Part shown: in pieces, positions 28,501 to 43,500 of the stretch
Layout of the letters: each line of letters starts with the position of its first letter
How positions within the stretch are numbered: position 1 is the stretch's first letter
Origin: Eonycteris spelaea
Lineage: Eukaryota; Chordata; Mammalia; Chiroptera; Pteropodidae
Direction: 5' to 3'
Assembly (NCBI GenBank): GCA_003508835.1
Contig: PUFA01000070.1
Span: forward strand, 4,898,001 to 4,962,000
Length of the DNA stretch: 64,000 bases
The notes under the pieces: model-generated
Seen by the model: only the letters and a program-made list of their open reading frames with translations
The model's database searches: none
Told to the model about the DNA's origin: nothing
Program-made: the position numbers and the translations under genes

Positions 28501-31500
28501 ATACTTCGTTTAATTGAAAGAGTACTTCACCACTGGCTCTGAGATCTTTTAAACCAATTACACCACACTGCATGTTTTGAGCCTGGTGCTTTTCTAACCT
28601 TACCTTAAGACATTAATGGAAAGTTTTTGCACAACTAAAGTGACACTTTAAATAGCAATTAAACTTATGTGATATCAACAATGCTCATAACTCAACTGAA
28701 CAAATATGAACTTGTTCATATGCACTGAAAAAGACACAACACTACCTAGCCCATAGTGATTCTAAAATGCCATCAATTATAAGATGTATACCAATTTGGG
28801 GAATATTAAAATGTGAAAAAACCGTGCATCTTATAAAGAATAAGGTGAGTTATGGTGAAGTGTTGTATACATGTCAGTCACAGTTATCCAGCTGAGATAA
28901 AGCAGTAATGAAAATAACTTTTAAAAATCTCATTTTAATGTAATTCAAAGGAATCAAACATCTCTCTCTTCTTTTTTCCTCCTAGTTTATATGAAAATAT
29001 AGCTATCAAAAATGAAGTTTCTGTTATCCAGAATAGATGGTCATCAAAAAAATATATATATATAATGTATTGATCTATTCTGTCTTTTGAAGCATAATGT
29101 GAAAAAAACATATCCACCCTATCCAGATCGCAATACAGTAAGATAAAAATCTGTTTTCTTCTTTTAAAAGTGACAGTTGTCCTAGGGAGCAGAAATTTAT
29201 CATGCTCTTCTAGTTTAGACAGCTGTTCTCCTTTTATATACAGTAATTTTAATGATGTTATTTAAGCATAAGTTTATATTAAAAACGCTGGGTTTAGACT
29301 CTAGAAATCACACTGAAGAAAAGGCTGTATAGCAATATAAAGACATCTTGATTTAACCACTTTTTTTTTTTTTTATCATTCCAGGAAAAGAAGGAGGAAA
29401 GGTCAATTCTCCTTAATCAAAATCTGTTACTTCAATTTCCATTAAAATATAGTTGTTGGGGGGAAAAAAAAGTAAAACTTTATTTTCTACCTAAATCCCT
29501 TAATAAGCATAACTCCTTTAATAGAAAACACTGTGTGTTGTTAAATATATTTTATTTCTAAATTTTATAACTGTGAGATCAGATGAAGCGCTTTCACACA
29601 CCTGAAAGAGGTCCAGCAGGTCCCCATATCCTAGGGGTTTCCTTGCTCTGAGCAGTTTCACTGCATAATTGCAGTTTTTATCCTGGAAAAAAAGAATTAA
29701 ACTAGGATACCCCACTATGAATCACATTAATAGGGGCTAATAAAAGTTTTATTATAATAAATTTTAATGGTCATTAAATAACAAATTATAATTCTTGTGA
29801 AAGTAATAAAATGTGATATAGACACAACTGCTATCCTCAAAACCCTTAAAATCTTATGGGAAAGACTGATATTCCTAAAATTTTTAAAAATTTCAATGGC
29901 TCAAAAAGTCTGACAATGTTTTAAATGATTCAAGAACTGAATAACAAATAAAAGTACAAGCAGTATCATATAAAAAGCAGATTATTAGAAAAGGAAGGAT
30001 TATTCAACAAACTAAGCTGGTAAAAACAGGAAGAAAATAAATGACTATCAACTACATAGAAGAGCTTCCTAAGAGAGTACAAAAAAAATCACAAAATTTA
30101 AATTAGGTAAAAATAAAAGCATCTAGATAAAAAATTAAAAAGTAAATGACTTGCAGAAAATATGATATACACATGATGGGAAGTTAATATTTTTGCTACA
30201 TAAAGCTCAAACAATTTGATAAGATACATAAAAAGAAATGTAAAATAAAAAAATAAATAATTTAACATATTCGGAGAAAAATGTTCAATATTAAAAAGAT
30301 ATGTGAATTAAATGAGAAGTCATTTGCCTATTCAATTACCAAAAAGATTTTTTAAAATAATAATCTGCCCACGATATCATAAAAATATACTCACATATTG
30401 TTGGTAAAGGCAAAAGTTTTATCTTTTCAGAAAGCAGTGTGATGACAAATTCTAAGAATATGATTATACCCTTTAATAGTTTTGTTGCTAGAAATTTATC
30501 TTAAAAAAAAAAAAAAACTCTAAACACTAAAACATGCCTAACATAGAAGAATGGTTAAATAAACTACAATCACTTGCTAAAATATTATGGAGCAATTTAA
30601 AGAATTAAAAAAGATGCATCAAAGAAAAGTATATATGATATAATAGAAGGTAGGATACAAATTAAAACTTAAAGAAGTAAAAAAGAAACCCAAGGAAAAA
30701 TAAATAAATAAATAAAAATTATACTGTAGAGAAACTACATAATTTCTCTGGCTTGCTGGGTGGGTCAACTTGTGTTCATGGCCTTAGTTACAGCCCCCAT
30801 GTCTTCTAGCCAGGATTATAAGAAAAGCCTATCAACAGGCCTCTGCCTTATTGATGGCACAATGAAATGTATCTTCTGAATTGCCGTCAGAGTAATTCAC
30901 ATAAAAATATTAATATGTGTCATTTCCCTGATTTGAACTTTTTCCATCAAGCTGCTGAGGATATCACACAATGGCAATACTTGAATAGCGTATCCAAATA
31001 GATCAAGCTGTTTTATACTTCACGTATTTAAGTAACCTCCTTTACTTTCCTCTTCACCTTACGTGCCTGGCTAACTCCTCTTAAAACTTCAAGACTCACC
31101 TTCAATTTCCCAGGATGGGTTAGGTTCCAATAACAAGCCTGTCTATACTTCCATTTTGGCATTTATTACATAATATTAAAATTCTCTGTTTAGGATCTAT
31201 CTCATCTGTTATCTGGCTGATGTGAACTAAGTAAAACAAAATTCATGTACTCAAATAATCATAACATCTAAAATTAAGGAGAGGTAGACAAACATACTAG
31301 AGGCAGCACTGAGAGACTTATTTGCATTTTTTGAAGTGACTCACATAGCAGCCTACATTTAACCAGGACTTACTACTTCACATGCAATGTACTATTAGCA
31401 CCATAAGGAAGAAAAAGATATTGATCCTGACCTCAGAAAGTATGTCATCTGGAAAGGAAAATTTTTGGCAAAGGACTTCAAAATGCGGGTAAGCTAAATA

Positions 31501-34500
31501 GCATGAATGGCACAAATATACTGTCAAGTATATTTCTTACATTTCTATGTAGATTGTTGGTGAATTATATTAACCATCTTTGTATATCCCCAGTGATTCT
31601 TACATAATTATTTCCTTACTAGGAATATGTTGTATGAGATATTCTAAAGATGTTTATAAAATATCACAAGTACATGTATTGATAAAATAGAATATACTGA
31701 TGAAAATCAGCAGATAATTTACCTTTTAATGTTGGGCAAAAAAATCCAAAGTATATTTATTCAAATTACTTAGAGATCTTTTAGTAATAAGACAATGTAG
31801 AAATGAAAAAGTTGAGGGAAACTGTGTGAGAAAAGAACGCAAATCACACGTAATGATTATCTCTGCAAAAATTCTATATGTATACTGACAGTAGCTGAAA
31901 GCAGCCATAGGTAGATGTAATCTTTTTAAAGTTTTGAACAGGGGTTAAAGATATGACAACTTCATTGATTTCCTTGTTTAAAATATTTATTCTAAAAACA
32001 GATTATCTATTTATGTAATTTTTGTATAACAAGCCTTCTCAATTTCAAATATGTTATAAGTTGAGATAATAAAAGCAATTTGTAATATATGGTAGTCGAA
32101 TGTAAGATTAAGGCATTTATTTGGCCTTATAAATCAAAAACTTGATGTTGTTCTCTTTCATTCACAGAGTATTATCTTTAAAGCAAAAAGAATTTGAGAT
32201 AATGATCTGTATATTTGAATCAATGCTGACATTACCTGGCATAGCATTCCCACTTATGTCAGCATTCATGACAGCAGTGAAAACAAAGAAAAATAAACAT
32301 TAAAGGAGGATGCTTAAAAGAAGGGGAGATGTAAAACAAAGATTTATTCTGCAATGTAGTCACCTTCCCTTCGAAATAAATCTAAGAAAACTAAAGTTGG
32401 CTAGAAATTTATGCTGAGTATCACTGTTCAAATTGATACTAATTAAGGGTTCTGATTTTTATAGCAATCCTTTATATTTTCTGAATATGCAGGGTATCTG
32501 AGGATTCAATATCTCACTTGAGACTCAGCTGTATATATTTAACTTCCATTATAGCACAAAAATAGTAACCTACAGTCTCTAGCACTATAGAGAAGTAAAC
32601 ATTTCTCAAAAATCAAAAAAATTCAACTAAAATTTTTTTTTCAGTATTAACTGAACTATGAATTGTACTTTGAATTAGTTTAGAAACCATATGTACTGAT
32701 GAATTTAAAGTCTCTCTGTTCTTAAGAGCCTTTGATTTTCAAAATAACAGTGGTCTGAACTCTATAAATTTTGAGATACCAATTGCTATAAAACTTGGTA
32801 AAAAAAAATATCAGAAAATATTTTAAATGCTAATATAGCTCTCAAGTACATGGCTCTGGATACTATGGATATTAAAGTATGAACAATTAATTCTACGTGC
32901 ATAAAGATTTGTTCTACCTTGATCTCAATAAAGCTAACTGATTAAAATGAAATTAATAGCTCCTCTAAATTAAACTTATACTGAGACAAAATTTCTCTTA
33001 CTCATCCTTGAAGATTAACTAATTAGACATTTTACTTGGTATACAATTCTGTAACAGACAGTGATCTTCTGAAGAAATCGGTCTTTTTAAAATATCTTCC
33101 ATCAACTACAGACTCAATGTAAACTCCTATTACCGGAGAATAATTAAAGACTTACCATGATATCAGCAATTATAGTAATAAAAGTAAATATTTGTAATGA
33201 TATTCTAAAATGATTGTTAATGATGTCTCCAACTTAAAAATATCCAGGTCATAATTTATCTTTAAACATTAATTTCCTCACAGTAATTAATCCACCCCAC
33301 ATGCATCTCCCAAAACCCACTTGACCACCCTCCCAATTCAACCATACATACCTTTGCTTTTACCAGTAACATCACTTTCACTATACCCCTTCTCAACATG
33401 CACACAGAGCATTATTCAATGATGTAAATAATATTATAAAACTATTTGGTGTTTTGACAGAATGTTCAAAATCACAGAAGAGCTGCGAAAAACAGATGTA
33501 GCTTAGGAGAGCTAACCCTAAGGGCAAATTTCCAGCAAAGCTGACAGGCCTAAGTGAAATCCATTCTCCCCTCCCCCCATTAATCTCCCCAAAGTCTTCA
33601 TTTCATTTTGTAATACTCTTGAAATTCCACCAATTAGGGATTTATTGGTATCTTTTTAAAAAAAATGCAAGGAGATTTATGAGAGTTAGATTCTTTACTA
33701 GTATTTGGACTCTATGTAAATTAACTTAATGTAAATTACTTTATGGGAATTTATGTAAAATAGGGATGCTTTGATCCTGTAACTAGCTGAGACTAATAGC
33801 ACTATTAGAAATGAAAATGCACACTGAAGGACCAGTGAAGTAAGTATGGTAAAGTATAGTATAGGAGGGAGAGGCTGGTGTAGCAACCTCAAAATACACC
33901 AGAGCAGGAAGAATATGAGCTCTAAACAGCTCTAGATTTGAATGTAGTTCCACCACTTATCATGTGACATCAGGCAAGCAACTTCATCTCTTTGCATCTC
34001 AACTTGCTCTACTATAAAATAAGAGTCTCTTCTCACAAGGTTGTCCTGTGTAAGACAGAGTGGCACAAATGCCTGACATGTGTAACAAATTCTCAAAAAA
34101 TGTCAGTTTCCTTCTTTTCCATGTTCATTATTGAGGCAAGAACACAAAGGCACTAAAGAAAAAAAAGTAGACTGATCATCAAAATGATGCCAAAGAGAAA
34201 CTCTTGAAAATTCCTCCTTGAAAATCAGGTTCCATCAAGAGAATGTAAGAAAACATTTGTTTTTCCACCCCACTCCCATTCTTTGTTCATGACCATACTG
34301 TCTTAGTCCCAGGACTCAAAAACTTATGTAGTAACATTAAATTTATAACACTACATTATAACTTGCTCATATTAAAGATAAAATAGATCTTGGAAGGTGG
34401 GCTGAGAACCGTTCTTCAATTCAATACAACAAATATTAACTAAATGCCTTTTATGGGTTAGGTGTGTCTTACATGATTGACAAAAGGTAGAGAAGCCTAT

Positions 34501-37500
34501 AGAAATGAGTAAGAAAAATTCTTGCCTTTTAGAAGTTAGTTAGTAGTTTTACACTTTTTGATTTCAGAAAATGTTATAGCATTCATCTCTGGGGAATCCA
34601 GTTAGTTTATCAGGTAGGGATGTTATACTACAAAAAAATGACTTTATTTTTTTTTTAAGAGCCTACTTGTACTATTAGTCAAATTTTCATTAATGGTTGA
34701 ATTTTTAATGCAAAAAATTACCTGCCAAAATTTCGGTGTTTCGTGCAGCTATTGTTTTAACTTTTATTATTCCTGATTCAGCAGCCTGCAAGAATAAAAA
34801 TAATTAGAACATAAAACTTACTATCAACAAGAATTATCTAGGGAAAAGAAATCATATATGATAAATAAAATCTCAAGCATACAGTCACTATTATCTTTTT
34901 TATTTTCAAAATTTCAGCTACTAAAGCCTAGTAGAGACATACACAATAAATGTAATAAAATATGACATATTTAATTATTCACATACAAACTCTAAACTTT
35001 AGCATGTTGCCTTTCTCTGCTTTAAGGTACTTCTAGAATACCCTAATCCCTCACAAATTTAAATATTCAGAAAAGAAATATTAATAAACAAAAACAAAGC
35101 CTAATGAAAAAATTTAGGTTTCTCTTTCTCATTTCACACTTCCCTCCCTGCCACAAAAATTTGCAAAACTGCAAAATTAAGTGTAACTTTTAGATTAGAA
35201 GAGAATGGGTAATCAAGCATTTGTTATTACTTTTAGGTTACTTTTTTTTTTTTTTAACACACATCCAGTTTCGTAAGGTGTCTAAAACACTTCATCATAA
35301 GTATGTTTGTTTAGCTGGCAGTACTTAAAAGTCATAGAGCACTTTATACAATGGCAAAGAACTGCTGTCCAATACAGTAGCTATTGACTATATGTGGCTA
35401 TTAAGCACCTTATATGTGAGTAATCTGAATTGAGCATTGATCTAAGTTTAAATATATACTAGATTCTGAAGATTTAGTATGAAAAAAATGTAAACTACTC
35501 TTAAATATTTATATTGAATAAATATTGAACCAATAATATTTTGACACACTGGGTTAAATAATATACATTATTAAAATTAAATGTTTCTATTTACTTTTTT
35601 AATGTAATTTAAAATTACATATATGAATGACATTTGTGGCGCACATTATATTTCTATTGGACAAGGTTACCATATAACATTGATAAATAACTTCCATTGT
35701 AACTACCAAGAAACATGCCTATTTTATATTTATACTGGCGTCCACACCTCTAAAATTAACACATATATACTTAAAAGTTATATATCCAAGTTTCCCTATT
35801 AATTTGCTTGCTATTTGTTCATTTATTTTGTTATCTCTTACTGTTTGCTAAGGAACAAGTGGTAGTAGGCTCTAAATGTTTAAAAATAATTGTGGAAGAA
35901 CCCAGTGTCTTATGGGTTCTTAGTTTGAGGACCAGGAATTAATGAATAAAATAAATAACACATTGTTGGCTATACTGTGTGTAGTGTACCTTTATCATCT
36001 GGTTGGCTTCCAACCATGTGAAGCCCTTGCTTGTGTTTGGAGAATTCCCAACTTAATGAGTTCCGCTGCAAGATATAGCCTATGCTTCCACTACTTAAAA
36101 CTGAAAATTCCAGATATGTACTTGCTTTTCCACATACCCTGACAGCCTACACTTATTCAAATAGACATACCTACTAGGGATTTTGAACACAAAGGCTAGT
36201 GACACAGAAAAGCAGAGACAAGAGAGAATTCTTTCTGACCATGGACGGCCATAGTAGGGGTAACATATAGTTTTCAATTGCAGTAACAGCAACAGAACCA
36301 GTGGTGGCATTAAGTGGTCAGCACAGCCAGTAATGCAATCTGATGCATCCAGTCACTGTTCAGCAGACAGCAGTAATGGTCTCACTGGCATGAGCTGTGC
36401 TGTGGTTCTACCTCTTCAGTCTCCTTTTGTTCCTGTACTTTTTCTAAGGCTGGCTCCTTCCAGCTTTCTACAAATTGTGTGAGCCACTTAATATTCTATC
36501 AGTAAACTTATTCTACTTAAAACAGCCAGAGTCAGCTTTCACTACTCACATCTAAGAAGCTTAATGGATACACTTAGGACTTAGTAACTTTATGAAATGA
36601 AAATGTCCCAATTAAATGAACATAGCTACTAACATTTAAATATTATCAAGATAAAAGGACTATTTTAAAAAAATAAAGAGACTACTTCAGAAAAAGAGTA
36701 TTGATTTTCTGATTACTGGGGGCAGTGCATATTAAAAAGGCTAGAAGCTTAAAAAAAAATCCTTGTGCCCAGGTGACAACCCATTCCAATTAAATCAGAA
36801 TGGCTGCCAGAGGAAGCCAGATATCAGTATTTAAAAAAAATCTTCTGGTGATTCCAAAACACAGCAATATTTAGGATATTATTACAATAATTATAAGCAA
36901 AAGACGATGGTAGATAGTCCCAAGGTGACACTAACTGAGATAGTAAGAAGTGGTCATATTCTGGATATCCCTTAAAGATGTACAGACCACTACATACTTA
37001 CCACTATAAAAATTTAAAAACACTGAAATTATTATGCATACTTTGTTATACTCACACCCCATCTCAAACCTCTTGGGTAAACTTACTGAACCAGTTGAAA
37101 TTAATCTGTGGTCACTGAGATTTCTGCCACCATCATTTTCAAACATTTAACATCTCCCCCTCCTCACTATTGCTCTGTGTACCCTACATTTGCTCAAATA
37201 CTTAATTCTGCTTCAGTCAAGAGAGGTTGATCAAACTGAACCATCATAAATACCAATGTAATTTGTCCTGACTTTCTGAATTCTAGTCAGTCTGACCTTT
37301 GCAAATCCTAACAGTTTCCAAAATCGGTCCTGTAGCATGCTAGATATCAGTAAAGGATGTCAAATTTGCCAAGACATTATTTTGATTTCCTAAGATAAAT
37401 GAGTGGACTCATGTATGTGTCATAAGTATAAATAAATCAAGTTATACATAACTTTAAAATGTTTAACAAATATTTTTATACACACAAATAAGAAAAAAGG

Positions 37501-40500
37501 ATATGAGTGTTTTTTTTTTAAGTAGTTCCAAAGTAGTATTTTAAAAGATATGTAACTGATATTTTCATTCCTAAACACAGGAAATCACCAAAAGACTGTC
37601 TTTTGCCTCAGGTATAATTAGACCTATCTCATGGCTTCTCATTTTTTACATTCAAGTTTTGACTGTCAACTCTGAAATTGTAACGCCTTGTCCTCATAGG
37701 CATCCTGGGTTGCTGAAGTTTCACTATCAATGTTGACAATACCTGCATTATCAGTAATGACTGCAGTCTTACTTCATACCTAGGCCTAGTCTACATCTTC
37801 AAGAGTACCCAGTATACATGAAGTGTTCAGACTCATATTTCCTTCTATTTGTCAAAATTGTCTGTATGAAAAAGAGTCTTTAACTTGGTGCTTTAAAAGT
37901 ATCCCCTACTCTGATCAGATGCTTTGCATACATATAGGGGAACTATGCATAGTAAACAGTTATTTTTTCTGAACTAGCCCTCACAGATTTTAAAAAAAAA
38001 GTGCCAGATCTGTGGACTTGGATGGAAAAGATGTAGGTTGGGGGGGGGGGGGGAGTCTAAAATCTCTATTCCTGAGGGCAATCTGTGAGTTGGGAAAGAA
38101 ACCCAAAAGTCTTAAACACACTGAAGCATTTAGTACTTGTTACTGTTAAAATTAATCTCTCGAGAATTATTTTTTCTTTCTCAATATTTTTTTCTTACCT
38201 AGACACATCCACCAGGGATTCTGAATATGGACGCTAGTGGCACAGAAAAGCAAGAGACGGGAAGAATGCTGATTCCGCTTTCAAGGCCATCTAGAATAAC
38301 CCTAGCGTCACTTCTCACTCAATAAAATCTCCTTGGGCAATCTTATAATTCCATTGTTTCAATTACTTTCTAAATGCTGAAGACTCCTAAATTATATTTC
38401 TTTTCCTAACCTGTCTAATGAACTACAGGACTTTTTAACCTAGATGTTTAAAAAACACCTTAAATTCAAGATATTCAAATCAGATGCCATCATCTCCACA
38501 TACGAGCACCCCAACTCCTACCTCAGTCCCAGAAAAAAACTGTTTCTTCATCCAATAATCTCTATTTTTCTGAGCAGCAACCTCATCCATCCAGTCACTG
38601 ACCAGACATCTGAGGTTTCTCCCACATCCCACAAATATAAATCAGTCACAAAGGCTATGTAGTGAACGTACCTTGCACTCTTTCTTCTCAAATTCCACTT
38701 CTATACCTTCAAACTTCTCATTATGAACCTAAACTAAGAGATTTCTCTATTTACAATCTTGTCCTCTATCCATCCGCTATCTCAACTTATCAGTGGTTCC
38801 CCAGCACTAACCTCTAGTGTTTCTCAAAATTGAGTAGCATAAGGCTATCTTTAATTTAAAAAAAAAAAAAAAAAATCTCATGGACCTATCATCCAGTCAC
38901 TGACAAGTTTAACTATAAATAAAATTTAAAAGTCATTTTAGAGCTCTTAAAGTATAAAGCCCAAAAATTCACAAATTAAATACAAACCCAAATTAGCACT
39001 AATTTAATGTGAAAAAATAATGCGCTACTTACATTAAACCACGGCTAACAACAAGAGATTGCTGTAGACTTATTGTGCAGGTTCTTCTAATTTTGGCACT
39101 CTCACAGTGACCATAAGCAGAAACCATTTCTTCCACCACTTTTTTCTATGGCAACTATTGAAAAGCCTTTCCATTGGTCACTCTATGGTTTGTACCTTAT
39201 CTCATTCATCTCATTACATATTTGTTTCTCTATTCTAGTTGTAAGCCCCATTAGCATAAGAAATATATTTCATTCATCTCTCCATATTACTAATGCCTAC
39301 CACAGTGCCCAGCATACAGTAGCCACATAAAAAATGTTTCTAAGCAAACACAGGAGAGACTTTACTAAATGACAAACCTAGAGGAAATTTGATCCAAAGA
39401 TTCACAATGCCATAGGGGCCGCCATTCTTGGTTCTCTCCTGTTCCATAAGTAGGTTCATTCTCAGGCTGCTTTTAGTCTTGGCAATAAAAATAGCTGCAG
39501 CCATTCTATACCTCACAATTTTATATGACACTATCTAGAAAGAGAGAAAGGGTCTCTTTCAGTAGCTCTTGAGGAAGAAAGAAACTTTCCTTTTCCAGGA
39601 GCACTCACTAGCATTATGTGACTAGAGTAGAAATGAAGCTAAAAGTAGTGAGGGTTTAAACTACATTAAACTAATCGAGATACCTTGGAGCAAATAAAGA
39701 TAGTAAAGGACACAGATCTAAAGGACTGAAAATGAAGGAAAAGTGCAGCCTACAACTGAAGGAACCAAGAGGGAATGGATACCGGGAAGGGAATTAACAA
39801 ATGTCCACTACTAGAACTACATACAAATTTATATTTTACAAAACTGAACGCTGCTTCTCTTCACCAAAATGCCTATGTTGTTTTTTCAAAAACATATTCT
39901 TCATAACATCTCTGAGTGTAAAGCCTCAAAATTAGAGCAAATTTACCAAAGGATCAAATAAATTATTCATAGAACATAGCATGAAACAAGAGCTAAAGAA
40001 GAAATGTAAAATTCAAGTTCATGGCAACTTAGAAAAATGTGACACCAGGGAAGTATGAAGCTTCCTGAAGACTTATGATTTTAGATGGCAGGTAAAATCA
40101 AAAGATCTAAAGTCAAGTCCACACTTGGGAATATCTAATAGATCTAGAACACTCCCTAGAGGACAATATGCTCATAAAACAATTACCATATTGAAGCCAA
40201 TAAGAATTTCTACTATAAAATGCAATTAGTCTAGAATCCCAAAATTTTGAAAAATATATACCTATTCTGGACTAAAACACAAAAATAAATCTATGGCTTA
40301 TATGAAACAAAAAACTTTTCTTATATCAAATGAAAGACTGAAATCCATATTACATACGGAAAGCTATATATATGGCATACCTATATATACAATATTCCTT
40401 CTTTCCTTTTTAAAAAAATTTTATCTCCAAAAAGTATCTACTTAACACCTCCTAGATATATCAAATGCTTTGCACTATGGTGGAGAGCAGGATAAACAAG

Positions 40501-43500
40501 ATGCAAAACTGACCCTTAAGAAGCTATCTAGAAAAGAAAAAAAATGCTAACATAGCTATAAAGGAGGTAAAACATAAAAGTTATAAGGAAATGCCTTATA
40601 AAATAAGGTTAAATGAAAGCTAAGAAAGCAGAGGAAAACATACTAGCTTGAAAATCCTGGGCAGGAGCTACAACTGTTTTTGCTCCAGCAACTAGCTAGT
40701 AGTTCATGGCATACAGTAGGTATTCAAAAATTATTTCATGAACAAATAGAATGAGGAAAGAAATTAGAAAATTATGTGTAAAACTGGTTCATTCATGCAA
40801 CAAATGGATGAGCAACTATTTAAAGTGGGATTAAGCAAAAGATAAGACTTTAATTTTAAAAAGATGTGAACAAGTGACTCCAGGCCAGCCAAAGGAAACT
40901 CCAAAGCCAGAGCATGAAAGAGGGAAGCAGTATGGCATACCTAGAGAATAAAGAGTAGGCAATAAGGTTTGGCTGAAATATAAAACCGTATGAGGAAAAG
41001 CTAATGGTGATGAAGCTAGATAGGATGGCTGGGAAAATGATCAAGAGGGTCTTAAATGCTATGTCAAGGAGTTATGTAAGTACAGAGTAACCACTGAGGG
41101 TTTTCTAGCTGTTTAAGTACATTAATCTAGTGGTAATATATAGAATGGTTTGTTGTTTGTGCTATTAATGCATATCAAAGGGCAGGCATAAGATTGAAAC
41201 CTGGAACTATAATAATAGCTATAAAACAGAAAAGAGAGGTATGTTAGAAATTACAGAGCTGGAAGGAACAGCTAACAATAAAGGAGAGCTGAGGGAGAGT
41301 AGGGAGACAAATATGTGATAAACATCATTAACACAGCAAGTGAACAGGGGGAAAGGACAAGTTTTAAGGAAAATAATTACAGAAAGTTCTGTCTGAAGTA
41401 TGTGAAAAACATTCTGGTAGATGTGTTCAAAGGACAGCTGGAATCTCAGGTCTAAGCTCAGTAAAGACAGCAGAGTTAGCAAAGTACATTTAAGAGTCAT
41501 CGGCATTGTGGTCAGAAGCAATGGGAGTAGATGACAGTGCTAGAGAATGAAGAAGGAAAAAGAAGTCAAAGAAAGAACTTGGAATACACTTATATGTAAA
41601 GAAAAGAAGGAATACTGAGATGGGAGAAATAGAAAAACAGTGTTACAAAAGTCAAAATGAGAGAATTCCAAGATGGAAAGAATGACAAATAGTAAAAATA
41701 ATGAAGTAAGGCATATGAATGGGAATAATGATTTAAAAAACAACAACAAAACAAAACAAAAACAAAACCAAGTATGTTTTAAAGGCATATGCAGCATGAT
41801 ATAATGGAAAGAAGGAGAGGAGTTAGAGATGGATGCACAGGATTCATGTCCCAGTTCTTTCACTTTCTAGCTTTACTTACTACTTTATGCAAGTTATTCA
41901 ACCTCTCTAAACAATAGTTTCCTCATATGTAAAAGTGAAATGGCATATTGCAATAGTCAATAGATGCAAAGTTCCTAGCCTAGTGCAAAGACAATGTTTT
42001 ACTCAACCTTGAGTTAACATGATGACAATAAACGCAGTTTCTCATTCATTTCTGTATTTCTGCCACACTTTACAATTAGGAAACTAATAAATTTTTATTA
42101 TCTTAGTAATAGCAAAACCAAATATTATGTATATCGTTGAAAATAAGCTATACTTATATAAAAGAAAAAAAGGAATACAATTTCATTTTTGAAATGTCTT
42201 CATTTTTGGTTTAAGCCTGGAACAATGTCTTTTATTTCTTTTCTATCGCCAACGCAATGTTAGGAAGATGATCAATACATTCTTTTTGATTTAAATGTTT
42301 TCATTAATCTTTGCTCTCTATTCATTTTCTACATCAAAGTAAACACACAATGGTCAAAAATTTAGTAAAAAATGAACTATTATGGTTTATACTTTAACAA
42401 TAAATTTCAGTGGCTATGGTACTAACTTCCATAAATATATAAACCATGTCCAGTAGTCCCCAACCTTTTTGGCACCAGGGACCAGTGCTCCTATGAGAAT
42501 CTATGCCTGGTGATCTAAGGTGGAGCTGAGGCAGTGATGCTAGCTCTGGGGAGTGGCTGCAAATTCAGAGGAAGCTACATGGCCTGCAGCTCACCTCCTG
42601 CTGTGCGGCTTGGTTCCTAACAGGCCACAGACAGGTACCCAAGCCCAGCCCAGGGGCTGGGACCCCTGTAAACTAATCAAAAGCCTTTTAAAGAAATCTC
42701 ATTGTAAAATGCTCTTAGAATACTGCAATAAGCTAGTAAATTTTTCCTAGAAGTCCTAGTGAAAAAGTTACTGCTTATATTACTCTTGAAGTTAACAACT
42801 AAAATACTTATCAGAAGAAAATGAATTTAATGAGACCTTAGAAATCGAATGTAGTTTTTCTGTAATAAAGTCAACAGTAGCATAAAAAGAAAGAGCAGAG
42901 TCATAAACAAAGGCCACTTGCCTATCTACACAATTATGTAAAATTGCATTACAGAGGAAGGTAAATCTTAACCAAAGAGACTTATACCTCCTTACCATAT
43001 TTGTCATATTGTTGTGACTCACGTTTACAAGTTTTAAATAAAGTATGACAGCTCATTTATTTATATAAAACATAAATTTATTATATTATGCTTGAGGGAA
43101 AGAACACGATTGTAGCATGAGCAAACTTCTCTGACCAATGTCAACAGGAAAAAAACTATAGAATATTATGAAGTACTAAACCAAAATAACTCCTAAGTAG
43201 CATGTAAACATTACCCGGCTCTCATTCTTCACTGTCATTAAGGTCCTGAAAATGAGATTTCCCTACAAGAAGAGCCAAATGATTTGGGCCTCAGTCCCTA
43301 ATCAGCTGGTTAAAGGGAGAATCCTGTCATGGTTAAGTAAAAGGCCTCTCTTTCACTATGGATCCTCCTCTCCCGCATCCCCAGCCAACTAACCGGACAG
43401 TGAGAACTGTACCACAGGATCTTTGCTTAATTAGGCAAAAATCCCTGCCAACCAACTTCTACTAGTGAGGTCTGAATGAGCAAGAGGAAACAAAGTACAT

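Noticed and set aside
41219..41863. Two hydrophobic 100-107 codon frames on the minus strand
   Set aside because: They are Phe/Leu/Ser-rich translation of the pyrimidine-rich strand opposite an L2 relic, which is common and meaningless.
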